DNA of 64,000 nt from Spartinivicinus marinus. Its GTDB lineage: Bacteria > Pseudomonadota > Gammaproteobacteria > Pseudomonadales > Zooshikellaceae. The notes beneath the pieces were generated by a model. It did not search any database. It was not told the origin of the DNA and saw nothing but the letters and a program-made list of their open reading frames with translations. Positions 1 to 10,394 of the stretch are shown here, in pieces; the stretch's first letter is position 1, and each line of letters opens with the position of its first letter. The position numbers and the translations under genes were made by a program. Where the stretch lies: assembly GCF_026309355.1 (NCBI RefSeq), contig NZ_JAPJZK010000001.1, positions 62,001 through 126,000 on the forward strand, given 5' to 3'.

Positions 1-296
1 TCACCGCCAGTTTTATCATATTCAACACCATGACTCTTAAACCATTCAGCCATTGCAGGAGGCATATTACTAGAGCCATCATCACCGGCTTGGTTTTGCA
101 ATACTCTTGCTTGTTGCAGCCACTGGTTAGCATCTTTCAACAAGTTATTACGCTGTTGAATTTCAGCAAACTGGTCTTGGATTCTTGCTTGAATATTGTT
201 TGCTTGCTCCATCATTACAAGCATGGCCATTGCATCAATACCCATACCCAAACCAATTGCCGCATTAGGTGAGCTTACAGCATTTACTGATGACAT
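1..296 (-). CDS. EspA/SseB-like type III secretion filament protein, 3' part outside window
   Basis: The reading frame starts at an ATG (294-296) behind a clear TAGGAG ribosome binding site at 301-310 and runs off the left edge, giving about 98 residues. The N-terminus has a Gly/Ala/Met-rich hydrophobic stretch (IGLGMGIDAMAMLVMMEQ), then a long helical segment (NNIQARIQDQFAEIQQRN), then a PPAMAEWFKSHGVEYD block. This order (short polar start, hydrophobic helix, coiled coil, then a P-x-x-[VM]-x-x-[WY]-[FM]-x-x-x-G-[IV] block) resembles the SPI-2 SseB/EPEC EspA filament family as I recall it. The gene just upstream looks like the matching chaperone, which strengthens the call. The assignment is inference from pattern similarity; an unrelated coiled-coil protein remains possible. 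Confidence 0.5.
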   Translation of the reverse strand, partial: MSSVNAVSSPNAAIGLGMGIDAMAMLVMMEQANNIQARIQDQFAEIQQRNNLLKDANQWLQQARVLQNQAGDDGSSNMPPAMAEWFKSHGVEYDKTGG

Positions 297-312
297 TTTA
301 TTTTCTCCTAAA

Positions 313-612
313 TTAGATTTTAATACCACGTGGCCTACGTTTTATTGATGTACGAGAGCCAGAACCAATTGAATACTCTTTCTGCTGCGCCAACTCACTG
401 TCTAGCTGTTGGTTGAACTGTGCTAGCTGTCTATCCAGTTCAGCTTGCTCAGCAGGGGTGAGGCTCAATTGGTTAGGTAGGCCTGCTCTCAACATATCCT
501 GTTGTAAACCTTGAAAACCTGCTTGTATGTTTTCAAATTCTTTATATTGTCGTTCTGTATCTGAAATTATTTGTTGTATTTTTTTTTCAATCAATTCATC
601 TGATGCGCTCAT
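313..612 (-). CDS. small coiled-coil protein, probable CesAB/SseA-type chaperone
   Basis: A 99-residue, highly helical, Gln/Glu-rich protein. I chose the ATG at 610-612 (MSASDELIEKK); the frame also opens 30 bases earlier at a TTG, but that lacks support. The first 40 residues (ELIEKKIQQIISDTERQYKE...) resemble the start of the EPEC CesAB chaperone, and the length matches CesAB/SseA (about 107 residues). The C-terminus is basic (SIKRRPRGIKI). It lies 16 bases upstream of the EspA/SseB-like gene, the same chaperone-then-filament order as sseA-sseB in SPI-2, so the two are probably co-transcribed. The chaperone role is inferred from size, composition and position. Confidence 0.45.
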   Translation of the reverse strand: MSASDELIEKKIQQIISDTERQYKEFENIQAGFQGLQQDMLRAGLPNQLSLTPAEQAELDRQLAQFNQQLDSELAQQKEYSIGSGSRTSIKRRPRGIKI

Positions 613-642
613 AAAACAACCAGTCTGCCAATGAAAACCCAA

Positions 643-1790
643 TCAAAAATCTAAAAAGATGACGACTAAAAACATCTATAAACAATTGACTTTCTTTGAT
701 AGTACGAGCCTTGAACAATATCCACTGTCAAGAAAAGCCGGGACTTTTTATAGATAGCACTCTCTTTACTACCACCTGTAACCATTAATTATCTCGACAT
801 AAAATCAACAATAAATAAGCTGTTACCGATTCTCTATCTTTACACTTATTCTGCCTTCAATCACCAGAGCCTAATCACCCTAGCAAAAAGGTTATTTATC
901 GATAAAACATAAGCACTCTCTAAAATAAACTACTTCCGAGGCCTACCATCTATAAAACTTATCTAACCAAAAAGCTAGGAATATTTTTTGATGCATTTTC
1001 ATACAACACTAGTATTGCTGCGCTTAACTCTGAATCATAATGCATTCGATATCTTGTTACCTATTTAATAAATATATCGAGTTTATTTGAACCAGTAATT
1101 GTGACAAAGCACAAATTTTTGACTTTAAGTAGCCGACATTTTTGAAGAATCACATACTTATCTAATATACCTATCTAATACTTGTTTTTACCACCTCATC
1201 CACTCGCTCAAAAAACAAACATATTGGCGTATAATTAAATAACAAGAATGTTTATTATTTATCAAGATAGTACCATACGAAACACAACAAACCTCAATAG
1301 CTAGCTGCTATTTATTGAAGGGTAAAATTACTAACAGGGACTAGAGTTCATTATTAATCCAGCTATCGAGCAAATTTAAATAATTAAAAGCAACTTTACA
1401 GGTTAGCTATTATTGTACAGATGAACATTACATTTATATTACACTAAAGATTATGTTTTCAGTTGCACCAATATATAAAGTATATAGGCCAAACATTAAA
1501 TACCATTAAAATACCGAAAAAATACAAAAAAAAGAGAACTTTTTTTCATTATTATTTTTATCTGCTTTTATTTATTGAAGTTGCAAAGTTATTATCGCTG
1601 TCGAGAGTGAGGATTTCGGCACTTTATGCTCAGACAATCAAAAGTTTATTGTTATATTTGTGTGATAGCGATATAGCTTATTCTATTGAGCCTCTTTAAA
1701 CAGCTTCACTACAAATATATTAATTTTTTTCACTTTCCTAGCTATTGAAAAAATAGACTATCCTGTAAGCATATTGCTAGGAACAAAACT
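643..1790. other. gene-free AT-rich stretch upstream of the putative T3SS genes
   Basis: About 1.15 kb with no convincing gene on either strand. The only long frame (1463-1699, +) has no ribosome binding site and encodes a low-complexity Lys/Tyr/Phe/Leu-rich product. The stretch is visibly richer in A+T than the flanking coding DNA. It lies between the leftward secretion genes and the rightward HDOD gene, so it must hold both promoters. AT-rich upstream DNA of this kind is typical of xenogeneically silenced loci; that link is inference. Confidence 0.6.
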
Positions 1791-2636
1791 ATGCTAGAGG
1801 ACTATGCAATCTACCGCACTGTGATAGAGCAGGTGCTACGGGAGGAAGAACAACTACCCAGCTTACCCACGATTACGATGAAAATCCGTGCTGCGCTGAC
1901 CCAACCTAATACGACGAATAACCAACTGGCCAAGCTCATCAAAGCAGACCCAAGCCTAACTGCCCTTTTGTTGAAATATGCCTGTAGCCCTCTTTATCGC
2001 ACGCGGGTATCACCCAAATCACTAACAGAGGTAATTGCTCATTTAGGCTGGGAGACTGTCGACCGTATTGTCATGAGTCATAGTATTAAAAGCTTATTCA
2101 CCATGCAGTCACCTCAATTGAAAAAATTATTTCATATTGCGTGGGAGAGACAAAAACTGAAGTCTGCGATCAGCTATACAATTGCCAAACAACTATCCTA
2201 TAAGCCGCTAGAAGAAGTTTTGATTGCTAGCCTGATTAGTGACCTGGGAACACTAGCTGTACTTTCTGCCTTCAAAAGTAAAAAAGACATTCCCAGTGAC
2301 AAAACCTACTACACATTATGTAGGGAATACAGCAAATCATTAGGAATTGTTCTACTCAAAAAATGGGGAGTCAATGAGCATTACATTGAAACCATCCGTT
2401 ACTCTGGTAACTGGCAGGGTGATACTGGTGATGGCTTTACCCTAATTGATTTAATCAATCTTGGTTTATTCAGTGCTATTCGCATACTTTCACCACAAGT
2501 AGAATTACCTGCGATTAATTCTCTTGTTGCCTTTCGTAAACTACCTGAGGAACTTACCGCCGTTACAAGCAATAACGAACTGCAACTAGTTAATCAATAT
2601 AAACAGGAAATAAGCTTGATAGTACAAAGCTTTTAA
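1791..2636 (+). CDS. HDOD domain-containing signalling protein
   Basis: A 281-residue soluble protein starting at ATG 1791 behind AGGA. The N-terminal part (LPSLPTITMKIRAAL, then a helix with ADPSLTALLLKYACS) is the typical opening of an HDOD domain, followed by SLTEVIAHLGWETVDRIVM and a central HD-like helical region (SLISDLGTLAVL). HDOD proteins are HD-GYP relatives that lack the metal-binding HD pair and act as regulatory or scaffolding modules in bacterial signalling. The domain fills nearly the whole protein; no receiver or GGDEF partner is attached. The gene stands alone between the AT-rich gap and a tRNA, so its pathway cannot be inferred from neighbours. Confidence 0.85.
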   Translation: MLEDYAIYRTVIEQVLREEEQLPSLPTITMKIRAALTQPNTTNNQLAKLIKADPSLTALLLKYACSPLYRTRVSPKSLTEVIAHLGWETVDRIVMSHSIKSLFTMQSPQLKKLFHIAWERQKLKSAISYTIAKQLSYKPLEEVLIASLISDLGTLAVLSAFKSKKDIPSDKTYYTLCREYSKSLGIVLLKKWGVNEHYIETIRYSGNWQGDTGDGFTLIDLINLGLFSAIRILSPQVELPAINSLVAFRKLPEELTAVTSNNELQLVNQYKQEISLIVQSF

Positions 2637-2739
2637 AAAATAGCCAAACTGAATGACGGGAAAACACCGGAAAAAGGGCAGTAAATTTTAAATAATTTCT
2701 GCTGTAGATTTAATTAAAGAGAACATAACTCAAAATAGA

Positions 2740-2830
2740 TGGCGGTGAGGGAGGGATTCGAACCCTCGATACGCTATTAACGTATACACACTTTCCAGGC
2801 GTGCTCCTTCAGCCACTCGGACACCTCACC
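2740..2830 (-). tRNA. tRNA-Ser (GGA)
   Basis: A 91-nt class II tRNA read on the minus strand. It has the acceptor stem GGTGAGG/CCTCACC, a D-arm with GAGTGGCTGAAGGA, an anticodon stem around loop CTGGAAA with anticodon GGA (complement of 2794-2796), a long variable arm, the T-arm GGTTCGAATCC, and an encoded CCA end at 2740-2742. Serine identity is also supported by the long variable arm and discriminator G. Confidence 0.95.
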
Positions 2831-3204
2831 ATAAAAAGACAGCCTTAGGGTTTATTTATAGCAACTTATGCTTAAAAAAATAGCTTAAATAAATAGACAA
2901 GCCGCACCCCTGTAGCTGAGGCGCGTTACTCTACCCCACTTTAACCCAGAAAACAATGCCTTAGCCTGAATATTTCATCAGACATCAACGACTTTTGGTA
3001 TTTTAATGAAACAGTGTACTTGGTTTCCAGCAGGCCTTGATCTCACCAGGCTATTTTTTGCTCAAATAATTAACGTTGAATTAAAAGTGCCCCTCAAAGG
3101 GACTAATAACCAATCGGGTCAAAGAAGAGCCAAGTAAAAGAGAGAAGCACAAGCCATAAAAACAAACGTCTGTTTTTATTTTGGTCTGACTGGATGGCTT
3201 TCAG
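2831..3204. other. intergenic region, no gene seen
   Basis: 374 bases between the tRNA and the small membrane protein gene. I see no open frame with a ribosome binding site, no strong terminator and no copy of the dispersed repeat found elsewhere in the window. Confidence 0.5.
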
Positions 3205-3393
3205 CTAGTTGACGTTATGTAGATCATTAGAAGGTGAGTGCTTCAGCAACCGGTAAACCACCCCCACAAAACCAACTGCTGGCAATAATGCATAATATCC
3301 ATAAAGATAAAAAAATAAGGCAACAATGCCAATGGCTACAACACACAAATAAAACAAGCCTAACATGACAAGTGCTTCAAAAAACCGATTCAT
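3205..3393 (-). CDS. small two-helix membrane protein, unknown function
   Basis: A 62-residue protein starting at ATG 3391-3393 (MNRFFEALVMLG) behind GGAGAG; the frame opens upstream but only this start has a good site. It contains one hydrophobic stretch at about residues 8-32 (LGLFYLCVVAIGIVALFFYL) and a second at about 33-47 (YALLPAVGFVGVV), then a short polar tail (KHSPSNDLHNVN). That pattern predicts a hairpin inner-membrane protein. No family is recognised and the neighbours give no clue. Confidence 0.55.
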   Translation of the reverse strand: MNRFFEALVMLGLFYLCVVAIGIVALFFYLYGYYALLPAVGFVGVVYRLLKHSPSNDLHNVN

Positions 3394-3623
3394 CACGCCT
3401 CTCCACTGGCCGCAAACCAATGGAGTTATGGTATGACTTTCTTTAATGGGCTCTCCATAAAAGCCATCACAATTTTGTCATATTTTAGCCAACGGGCATT
3501 ATCAACAAGTAATAAGCCGAAATTACTTATGACAAAACATGATATTTTTAGTACTGGCACTCTTCAACAATAAACTCTTCACCTTTCCCTTCAGGGCACC
3601 TCTAATAAGAAAACGTGTAAAGC

Positions 3624-4337
3624 CTATTTAATCCCATTCAGAAATGCAGGTACCACTTCGGTTGCCAGGCCTTGTTGCTGAATATCAAAGCAGGAGCTTG
3701 ACTGCGATGGATCTAAGTTCAGCTCTACCGTAGTTGCGCCATGGCTTTTTGCTTCCTGAAAAAAGCCTGCAGCAGGATAGACATTACCAGAAGTCCCAAT
3801 CGCAATAAAAAGGTCACAACGGCTTAATGCTTGATATATTTTATCCAAATAGAGTGGCATTTCATTAAACCAGACAACATGCGGCCTTAAGTAACCTGGC
3901 TGCTGACAACATTCGCAGCGAGAGTTAACTTGAATATCCACGGTTTGCTCATAGATTTGACCAGTAGCAATACAGCGCGACTTGAGTAATTCTCCATGCA
4001 TATGCAACAAATACTGGCTACCCGCTTGCTCATGTAAATTATCAATATTTTGCGTAACCAGTAAAAAATCACCTGCAAAGCTGGCTTCAAACTCAGCTAA
4101 TGCAAGGTGTGCTGCATTGGGTTTAATTGCTTCAGACAAGAGTTGCTGACGCCGCTGGTTATAAAAATTCTGTACCAGGGCGGGGTTTGCAGCAAACCCT
4201 TCCGGGGTGGCTACATCTTCCACTCGATGATCCTCCCATAAGCCATCACTGGCACGGAAGGTTCGAATACCGGATTCAGCTGAAATACCGGCTCCCGTTA
4301 ATACAACAATAGATTGATAACGCATAAGGCTTACCAT
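3624..4337 (-). CDS. cobB: NAD-dependent protein deacylase, CobB-type sirtuin
   Basis: A 237-residue Sir2 protein that removes acetyl and succinyl groups from lysines using NAD. Visible motifs are [10 protein letters not shown] (about residues 15-24), TQNIDNLHE (95-103), the catalytic His in HMHGE (His114), a Cys-rich patch (Cys122, 141, 143, 144) and the NAD-binding GTSGNVYPA stretch. Tyr59 and Arg62 in FYNQRR have the Y-x-x-R spacing of class III sirtuins such as E. coli CobB, which supports desuccinylase as well as deacetylase activity. The ATG at 4337 is used; the internal ATG at 4325 ([13 protein letters not shown]) is equally plausible. It lies 10 bases downstream of the DUF4139 gene, so it may be the last gene of the RND operon. 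Confidence 0.93.
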   Translation of the reverse strand: MVSLMRYQSIVVLTGAGISAESGIRTFRASDGLWEDHRVEDVATPEGFAANPALVQNFYNQRRQQLLSEAIKPNAAHLALAEFEASFAGDFLLVTQNIDNLHEQAGSQYLLHMHGELLKSRCIATGQIYEQTVDIQVNSRCECCQQPGYLRPHVVWFNEMPLYLDKIYQALSRCDLFIAIGTSGNVYPAAGFFQEAKSHGATTVELNLDPSQSSSCFDIQQQGLATEVVPAFLNGIK

Positions 4338-4347
4338 TGCATGAAGT

Positions 4348-5781
4348 TTACCGTTGATGGGTACTGGTATAATTAACCTTCACTGTTTTTTCAGCAGGCA
4401 AGTCTACAACAAGTGTATTCGTTCCCTTAAGTTTGGCCCCTGTAATTTTGCTAATTTCCAGCAAACTATGATCATTGGCAACCAGCTCTAAGGTAGAGGC
4501 TTCCTTTTTACTATTGTGAATGTCTACTTCCCAGCTAATATTGGCATTCTTAGAATCCAACTGCTGATAAGCTAACCGATTGCGTTTAATGGCAATATCC
4601 GCACTTTTCCCCAACTGTAAGTCTACTGACTGATTAGCGCCAGTATCCTCTAGCTGGCTGGAACCAATCCAACGAGACTGCCCCTGTTTATCATCTTGAA
4701 ATACTCTAACAGCACCTCCTGGCATCGGTGTATCAGTTTTAAACCGATAGAGAGTGACAGGATTTTCTTTTTGTGGCAGCCAGTTACGATCAAAGGCATA
4801 AGCATACCAGTTTAAGCGGTAATATTTGCTGTACGCCACTTGTTGTTTTTCAAACAATGGTAATTGCTGCTCAGAGTGTGCGGGAATGGAGAGGGGCTGA
4901 TTAAAGTGATAAAAATGTACATCACCAACCGCTTCAGGCTCAGAAACCGCTTTATCCATCATGGGAGCTGCCTGAGCCATCATTTCTACTCGTGCCCCGC
5001 GAGGCATCGGCTCTTTTACATCTCCTACTCCTAAAGTGACTTGCGCATCTGGATAGACGGTATTGGTCTTATTAGATAAAACAGTGGTAACAGCTAAATC
5101 CAAGGTTGCTTGATTAGGGTGCAGCTGAATACTGTAATTAGTATTAAATGACAGCCCTCGGGTTAGATACTGAACAGATGCAGACTCCACCGACTGCGAT
5201 GCTGACACTTGAGCACTCAACCGCGGTGCAAAGCTGGCTTCTGCTAAGGTATTTTCAGGCAACGCCAACCGTAAACCATTATTATCCTTCCAGTTAACAA
5301 CGACCTGCTCACCATGGTCTAGCGCTACAATACCTAGTCGGTTTGAATAAGCCTGCAATATGCCTTTTCCAGCCTTGGCTTGATATTTACTCGCTTGGTA
5401 CACTCTCACCGATTTGCCCACTAATCGTTTAAATACTTCATCTACCGTCAGTGGCTTACGAATCATTTCCAGGGCATTAATCTGCCCGCCTGCTACTTGT
5501 ACCTGCAAAGAATCTAATAATAATTGATCACTGATGTTATGCAGCAATAGCTGATAATCACCTTTTGGTAAGGGTTTAGTAAACTGTTGCTTGACCAAAG
5601 TCGCTTGACGATAAAGGGTCAGCTGAGTGGATTTCGCTTCTTTACTCGCATCTAAGGTAGCTTCTTCTGCAGCTGCTGCTTGAAATGCAACTGCAGGTAA
5701 TAACATCGACAGTACAATGGGTGAGAGTCTAATCGGTGAAAATATAATTGGCTTTAGAGTCCAGCGTACATCAGTTGTCAT
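4348..5781 (-). CDS. DUF4139 domain-containing secreted protein
   Basis: I place the start at ATG 5779-5781 ([12 protein letters not shown]), which has a strong GGAGG; the longer frame from 5802 would overlap the permease gene. The 477-residue product has a hydrophobic export signal (about residues 17-40, ending AAAAEEA) and then the fold of DUF4139 proteins: an N-terminal part with [14 protein letters not shown] and a C-terminal beta-rich part with [11 protein letters not shown] and [18 protein letters not shown]. Its biochemical role is not established. Here it closes an RND efflux operon, 18 bases after the permease stop, and is probably periplasmic. Confidence 0.75.
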   Translation of the reverse strand: MTTDVRWTLKPIIFSPIRLSPIVLSMLLPAVAFQAAAAEEATLDASKEAKSTQLTLYRQATLVKQQFTKPLPKGDYQLLLHNISDQLLLDSLQVQVAGGQINALEMIRKPLTVDEVFKRLVGKSVRVYQASKYQAKAGKGILQAYSNRLGIVALDHGEQVVVNWKDNNGLRLALPENTLAEASFAPRLSAQVSASQSVESASVQYLTRGLSFNTNYSIQLHPNQATLDLAVTTVLSNKTNTVYPDAQVTLGVGDVKEPMPRGARVEMMAQAAPMMDKAVSEPEAVGDVHFYHFNQPLSIPAHSEQQLPLFEKQQVAYSKYYRLNWYAYAFDRNWLPQKENPVTLYRFKTDTPMPGGAVRVFQDDKQGQSRWIGSSQLEDTGANQSVDLQLGKSADIAIKRNRLAYQQLDSKNANISWEVDIHNSKKEASTLELVANDHSLLEISKITGAKLKGTNTLVVDLPAEKTVKVNYTSTHQR

Positions 5782-5798
5782 ATTGTTCAGCCTCCAAA

Positions 5799-8700
5799 TC
5801 AAATGTTGGCAATTAGACCACGCAAATGTCGTTTAGTTGTCAGAGAGATATTTTCAACTACCACTAGCATGGCTGGTACCACTAACAAAATCAGTAGCGT
5901 GCCAAAGGCTAAACCAAATACGATAGAAGTAGCCATTGGGATCAAAAACTGAGCTTGTAGCGATGTTTCAAACAAAATGGGAGTTAACCCAGCAATAGTA
6001 GTCAATGAAGTAAGCAGCACAGCCCTTAGCCGCATACACACGGCTTGCACAATCGCTTGCTCTATAATTAGGCCTTCAGCTCGTAAGCGGCGATAAACAC
6101 TCACTAAAATAATCGAATCATTAATAACTATCCCTGTCAGGCCAAACAAGCCAAATAAAGATAAAATAGTGAGATTCAGCCCCATAAAAAAATGACCAAA
6201 AATCGCACCGGTGATACCAAATGGAATAACTAGCATCACAGCCACTGGCCAGCTATAAGAAGCAAATACCCAAGCTAAAATAATATATATCAGCGCTAGC
6301 GCAATAAACAACCCAAGCCGCATATTGGCCAGGGTTTCCTGTTGTTCAGCACTACGCCCTTCAAAGGCATAGCTAACCCCATAGTGAGTTTTCAACTCTG
6401 GCAGTACCACTGCCTCCAGCTCTGCCACAATATCATTCGCATTGGCCGTATCTGCATCCACATCACTACTGACCAACACCGCTAATTCACCATCCACTCG
6501 ATTTAATGTATCAATGCCCTGGCGAGTATCAAATGACACCACATTAGCCAGTAATGCCGTATTGCCATTGGGCAGAACAATGGGCAATTGCAATAAGGAG
6601 GTTAAATAATCACGCTGGGCAGCCGGTAGTTCAATTCTCACCTCCACTTCTTCGTTACTATCATGAAATATCTGCACTACCTGACCATCTAAGGCACTTC
6701 TTAACCGTTTCCCTACATCCTCCATGGTTAAGCCTAATGCCTGACCTGCCGGGGTTAACTTATAAATCAACTGCTCTCGCCCATAGGGCAGGTCGTCCTC
6801 GATATTACTCACCCCTGCATAACTTTTAATAACGTGCTGTAATTTTAAAGACGCTTCTTTTAACGCTAACACATCAGTACCAATTAATTTAATTTCGATT
6901 GGCTTACCCGGTGGGCCTGGGCGCCGCTGGGCAATAGCAAAACGTTCAATACCCGCAGGGCGCTGTATAGTTTGCTGCCAGGCTTTAACAATTTGCGCAT
7001 TAGTCACTGCCCGCTCATCGGCCGAAACAATTTGCACTTTTAAAGAACCAAATTCATCCCCTTTTACCCGGGTGCCTGAAAAACTGGCAAAAGCGGCCTT
7101 TCGGTGATGGGCAAAAACATTAACGACTATTTTCTCACCCAGTTTTTTTTCCGCTTCGTAAAGTGCACGCTCAAGTTCAATTAAAAATTCATCAACTGTT
7201 GTCGCAGGCGTACCTGCACTAAACTGCACACTGGCATTAATAGCTGTACTGTCAATGGAAGGAAAAAAAGTGAATTTTAAATGCCCGGTTATCAACATAG
7301 CTAAGCTAAATACAAATAAGCCAATGGCAGCCAAAATAGTAATAAACCGATATTCAATGGATATTTTAACGGTTTTTAAAAATATTCCCTGCCGAAACTG
7401 ATTAAATAATCGATCCAGTTTTTTCCTTAATTGTGTTTCTGTAACCGCACGACGACGAAAGCTATGATTTAAATGGCCAGGCAAAATTAAAAAGCATTCT
7501 GCCAGCGAGGCTAAAATTACACAGATAACCACAACCGGAATATCAATTAAAATATTGCCAATATTCCCTTCCAAAATTAATAAGGGTAAAAACGCAGCAA
7601 TCGTGGTTAAAGACGATGCAGTGACTGGTGCCAACATCATATTCGCACCAGCTACTGCCGCATGCTCGGGGTTATCTCCTTGCTGAATCCGCATTAGCGC
7701 ATTTTCACCAACCACAATAGCATCATCAACAATAATACCAAGGGTCATAATTAAGCCAAATAAACTGATTAAATTGATAGTACCGCCAATTACATACAGT
7801 ATGGCAAGGGCAGTTAAAAATGAAATAGGGATACCTACCGTCACCCACCAGGCAACCCGCACATTTAAAAATAAAAACAACATGCCAATTACCAGAACTA
7901 AACCACCCACCCCGTTTTTCAGCAGTAATTGGATTCGTTCATTAAGGTATACCCAAGACTCATCATACACCACCAGTTGAATACCTTTGGGCAAGGTTGG
8001 CCTGATTTTTTCCAACCATTGACGCATTATTTTTGCAGACCTCAGCGTGTCATCGGCTTCTGTTCTCAATAGCCGCAACTCAATGCCAGGCTGGCCTTTA
8101 TAGGTAATATATTCATCATCAGGGTCTGCGCCTTTTGTTATTACAGCAATATCGCCTAAACGAATCAGCCGCCCTTGTTCATCAGCTAAAATCACTAACT
8201 GTTGAAACCCTTCAACATCACGTTCCTGACTTAAGCTTCGCACTTGTTTAGCCCCCGCTTTGCGCCCTGCGGTGCCAGCGGGTAAATCCAGGCTATGCTG
8301 ACGAATTACCTCAGTCAGCTGATTAAGGGTTAAACCCAGTTCATGTAGTTGCTCTGGAGGAACGGCAATAGCAATTTCCAGCTCAGGCAAACCGGAAAAC
8401 TCTACCTTGCGAATGCCTTGTCTGAGTAAATCCCGCTCTAGCCTAAATGCCAAGGGCCTTAACTCAGCTAAGGTAACGGGGCCAGTTAATAAAATTTTGG
8501 CTATATTTTCAAACCGGGTAATTTTCAGTACTTCTGGTTTTTCAGAATCAGACGGCAGATTACGGACATTATCAACAGCCTGCTTGACTTCATCGAGCAC
8601 GCCAGCAAGATCTGCTTCTGGCTGCACCTCCAAACGAATCCGACTGCTACCTGGTGCCGATGTGGCAAATACTTTATCAATGCCATTAATGCCTTTCAGG

Positions 8701-8918
8701 GCCTGCTCAATGGGGATGGTAATAGAAGCCTGAATATCTTCTGCTGAAGCACCGCTCCAAACGACAGCTACCGTAATCACATCCACTTCAAAATTAGGAA
8801 AAAACTGAGTATTCAGTTTTTTGACTCCCCAGATGCCCGCCAGAATTGCAATAAACATTAATAAATTGGCTGCCACACGATGACTGGCAAATAAATTAAT
8901 CAAACCTGGCTGGGCCAT
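5799..8918 (-). CDS. efflux RND transporter permease subunit
   Basis: A 1039-residue inner-membrane proton-driven pump of the AcrB/HAE superfamily, full length for the family. The first helix (VAANLLMFIAILAGIWGV) is followed by the periplasmic porter domain starting NTQFFPNFEVD. The central helix block carries GIIVDDAIVVGEN, with the Asp pair used in proton relay, and PVTASSLTTIAAFLPLL. The second half repeats this layout (GLTGIVINDSIILVSVYRR). FFPNFEVD and the sequence-diverged porter loops suggest the less-studied group of RND pumps rather than AcrB itself. It follows the adaptor gene by 60 bases. Substrate cannot be told from sequence; no outer-membrane channel gene is adjacent, so a shared TolC is likely. 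Confidence 0.93.
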   Translation of the reverse strand: MAQPGLINLFASHRVAANLLMFIAILAGIWGVKKLNTQFFPNFEVDVITVAVVWSGASAEDIQASITIPIEQALKGINGIDKVFATSAPGSSRIRLEVQPEADLAGVLDEVKQAVDNVRNLPSDSEKPEVLKITRFENIAKILLTGPVTLAELRPLAFRLERDLLRQGIRKVEFSGLPELEIAIAVPPEQLHELGLTLNQLTEVIRQHSLDLPAGTAGRKAGAKQVRSLSQERDVEGFQQLVILADEQGRLIRLGDIAVITKGADPDDEYITYKGQPGIELRLLRTEADDTLRSAKIMRQWLEKIRPTLPKGIQLVVYDESWVYLNERIQLLLKNGVGGLVLVIGMLFLFLNVRVAWWVTVGIPISFLTALAILYVIGGTINLISLFGLIMTLGIIVDDAIVVGENALMRIQQGDNPEHAAVAGANMMLAPVTASSLTTIAAFLPLLILEGNIGNILIDIPVVVICVILASLAECFLILPGHLNHSFRRRAVTETQLRKKLDRLFNQFRQGIFLKTVKISIEYRFITILAAIGLFVFSLAMLITGHLKFTFFPSIDSTAINASVQFSAGTPATTVDEFLIELERALYEAEKKLGEKIVVNVFAHHRKAAFASFSGTRVKGDEFGSLKVQIVSADERAVTNAQIVKAWQQTIQRPAGIERFAIAQRRPGPPGKPIEIKLIGTDVLALKEASLKLQHVIKSYAGVSNIEDDLPYGREQLIYKLTPAGQALGLTMEDVGKRLRSALDGQVVQIFHDSNEEVEVRIELPAAQRDYLTSLLQLPIVLPNGNTALLANVVSFDTRQGIDTLNRVDGELAVLVSSDVDADTANANDIVAELEAVVLPELKTHYGVSYAFEGRSAEQQETLANMRLGLFIALALIYIILAWVFASYSWPVAVMLVIPFGITGAIFGHFFMGLNLTILSLFGLFGLTGIVINDSIILVSVYRRLRAEGLIIEQAIVQAVCMRLRAVLLTSLTTIAGLTPILFETSLQAQFLIPMATSIVFGLAFGTLLILLVVPAMLVVVENISLTTKRHLRGLIANI

Positions 8919-8978
8919 TTTCCCTGTCCATAATAGATAAAGCTGTCACAAAAGCATCTGTTCTCTCATCAATTAGCT

Positions 8979-10394
8979 TCAGCTATTTGATAGCAGTTTG
9001 GCTGGCTGCTGCTTTTTTACTGGGTTAACCACCGTACTTGTCAGCTGAACCTTCATTCCCGTAATGGCGTTGGGTATTTGGGTAATCATTAACTGATCAC
9101 CTACTTGCAATTGACTAGAGCGAATTAAAGCCCACTCTTTCCCTTCTCGCTTCAACTCCCCGATTTTCTCTACCGAAACCGATTGCAAAAAATTATCAAC
9201 CACTTTAAATACACGCTGATTGTTGTAAACAGCCGTTACTGGTACAGCCATAGAGTCATCTACCGGGGGCAGCTGCAAAGTAAGCACAACAGAACGGCCT
9301 AACTCCAGGTTAGGTAATGAAGTGGAGGTAATCCGAAAGATACCATCCACCCCGCCCTGCCCTTGGCTGACCGCGGCAGCAAACCGGTCTAACTGAACGC
9401 TTAATCTATTGTTTACTTGAGCCTCTGTTACTTCAGACAAGGTGCCTTGTACTTCGGAAAGTGTACCTTGCAAAATACCTACTAATGTCGTCGAGCGATT
9501 ATCATCCACTTTCTGTGTAGTATGATCAGGCAGCACCTGTTGTCCAATCAGCGGATTTTGTGTTTTTAAACGTGGCAGCAATCGACTGGGAAGTTGTGCT
9601 CGCACTTCTAAGTTAGCCACATCATACAAAGTCAACAGAGGCTCTCCCTCTTTCACTCTAGCACCGGGGGCTACCTGTACTTGTGATATACGGCCAGTTA
9701 AAGGGGCTTTGACTGTGGCTCGTTCAAGGTCAAGCAACGTCCCGGCAAGCAGCGCCTCTGCCTGCTTTAATTGGGCTTGTAACTGTTGCAGTTGGTTATC
9801 ATGATCAGCAATGGCCTGTTCCATTTTATTAACATTCAGTGCCTGCCGAACCTCACCTTGTTTCGCCTCTTCCAGCTGGGTAACAGACGACAGATTACGT
9901 TGTTTAAGTGAACTTTGCCGGGCAACCGCATTACGGGCAATCACTAATAGTTTTTTTTCTTCAACTAACGAACGCTGGTCATATTGATAACGGGTATTTT
10001 GAGTCGCTATCTTTGCCTTAATATTAAGAATATCAGCTTCTCTTTGGTTTTTTTTCAGCAATAAATCCCGTTGATCAAGTTTGACAAGTACTTGCCCCTG
10101 TTGAACCAGCATTCCCTCCCTTACCGGTACTGCTTCAATATACGCTGTGGTAGCTGCCGTTAAAGTGGTTTCAAAAGGTGACTCTACACGGCCATACAAA
10201 GTTAACTCTGGTTGATGGTCTTGTTTAGCTACCGTCATCACCTCTACTTTCCAAGCACGCTCCTGGCTAGGTTTCCGCTCCGGCTGCTTGGCTGTTAACT
10301 TTAGCCCCCAAATAGCACTAGCCGTCACCATCACCAAAACCAGCGCAATGAGTAGAGAAATACTTCGTTTAGATAGTTTTGAACTCATCATCAT
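8979..10394 (-). CDS. efflux RND transporter periplasmic adaptor subunit
   Basis: A 471-residue membrane-fusion protein. The N-terminal anchor (SISLLIALVLVMVTASAIWGL) is followed by a lipoyl-like half (VPVREGMLVQQGQVLVKLDQRDL), a long coiled-coil hairpin (about residues 115-220, rich in Gln/Glu/Lys), the second lipoyl half (ATVKAPLTGRISQVQVAPGA), then beta-barrel and membrane-proximal domains. A short internal repeat is visible: GTLSEVQGTLSEV, with LQGTLSEV occurring just before. It is the first gene of the adaptor-permease-DUF4139 run and would bridge the pump to an outer-membrane channel. Confidence 0.92.
   Translation of the reverse strand: MMMSSKLSKRSISLLIALVLVMVTASAIWGLKLTAKQPERKPSQERAWKVEVMTVAKQDHQPELTLYGRVESPFETTLTAATTAYIEAVPVREGMLVQQGQVLVKLDQRDLLLKKNQREADILNIKAKIATQNTRYQYDQRSLVEEKKLLVIARNAVARQSSLKQRNLSSVTQLEEAKQGEVRQALNVNKMEQAIADHDNQLQQLQAQLKQAEALLAGTLLDLERATVKAPLTGRISQVQVAPGARVKEGEPLLTLYDVANLEVRAQLPSRLLPRLKTQNPLIGQQVLPDHTTQKVDDNRSTTLVGILQGTLSEVQGTLSEVTEAQVNNRLSVQLDRFAAAVSQGQGGVDGIFRITSTSLPNLELGRSVVLTLQLPPVDDSMAVPVTAVYNNQRVFKVVDNFLQSVSVEKIGELKREGKEWALIRSSQLQVGDQLMITQIPNAITGMKVQLTSTVVNPVKKQQPAKLLSNS

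Noticed and set aside
1463-1699. 78-codon open frame on the plus strand
   Set aside because: No ribosome binding site, low-complexity Lys/Tyr/Phe/Leu-rich product, inside AT-rich non-coding DNA.
2831-3204. Possible small gene between the tRNA and the membrane protein
   Set aside because: No frame with a ribosome binding site or protein-like composition.
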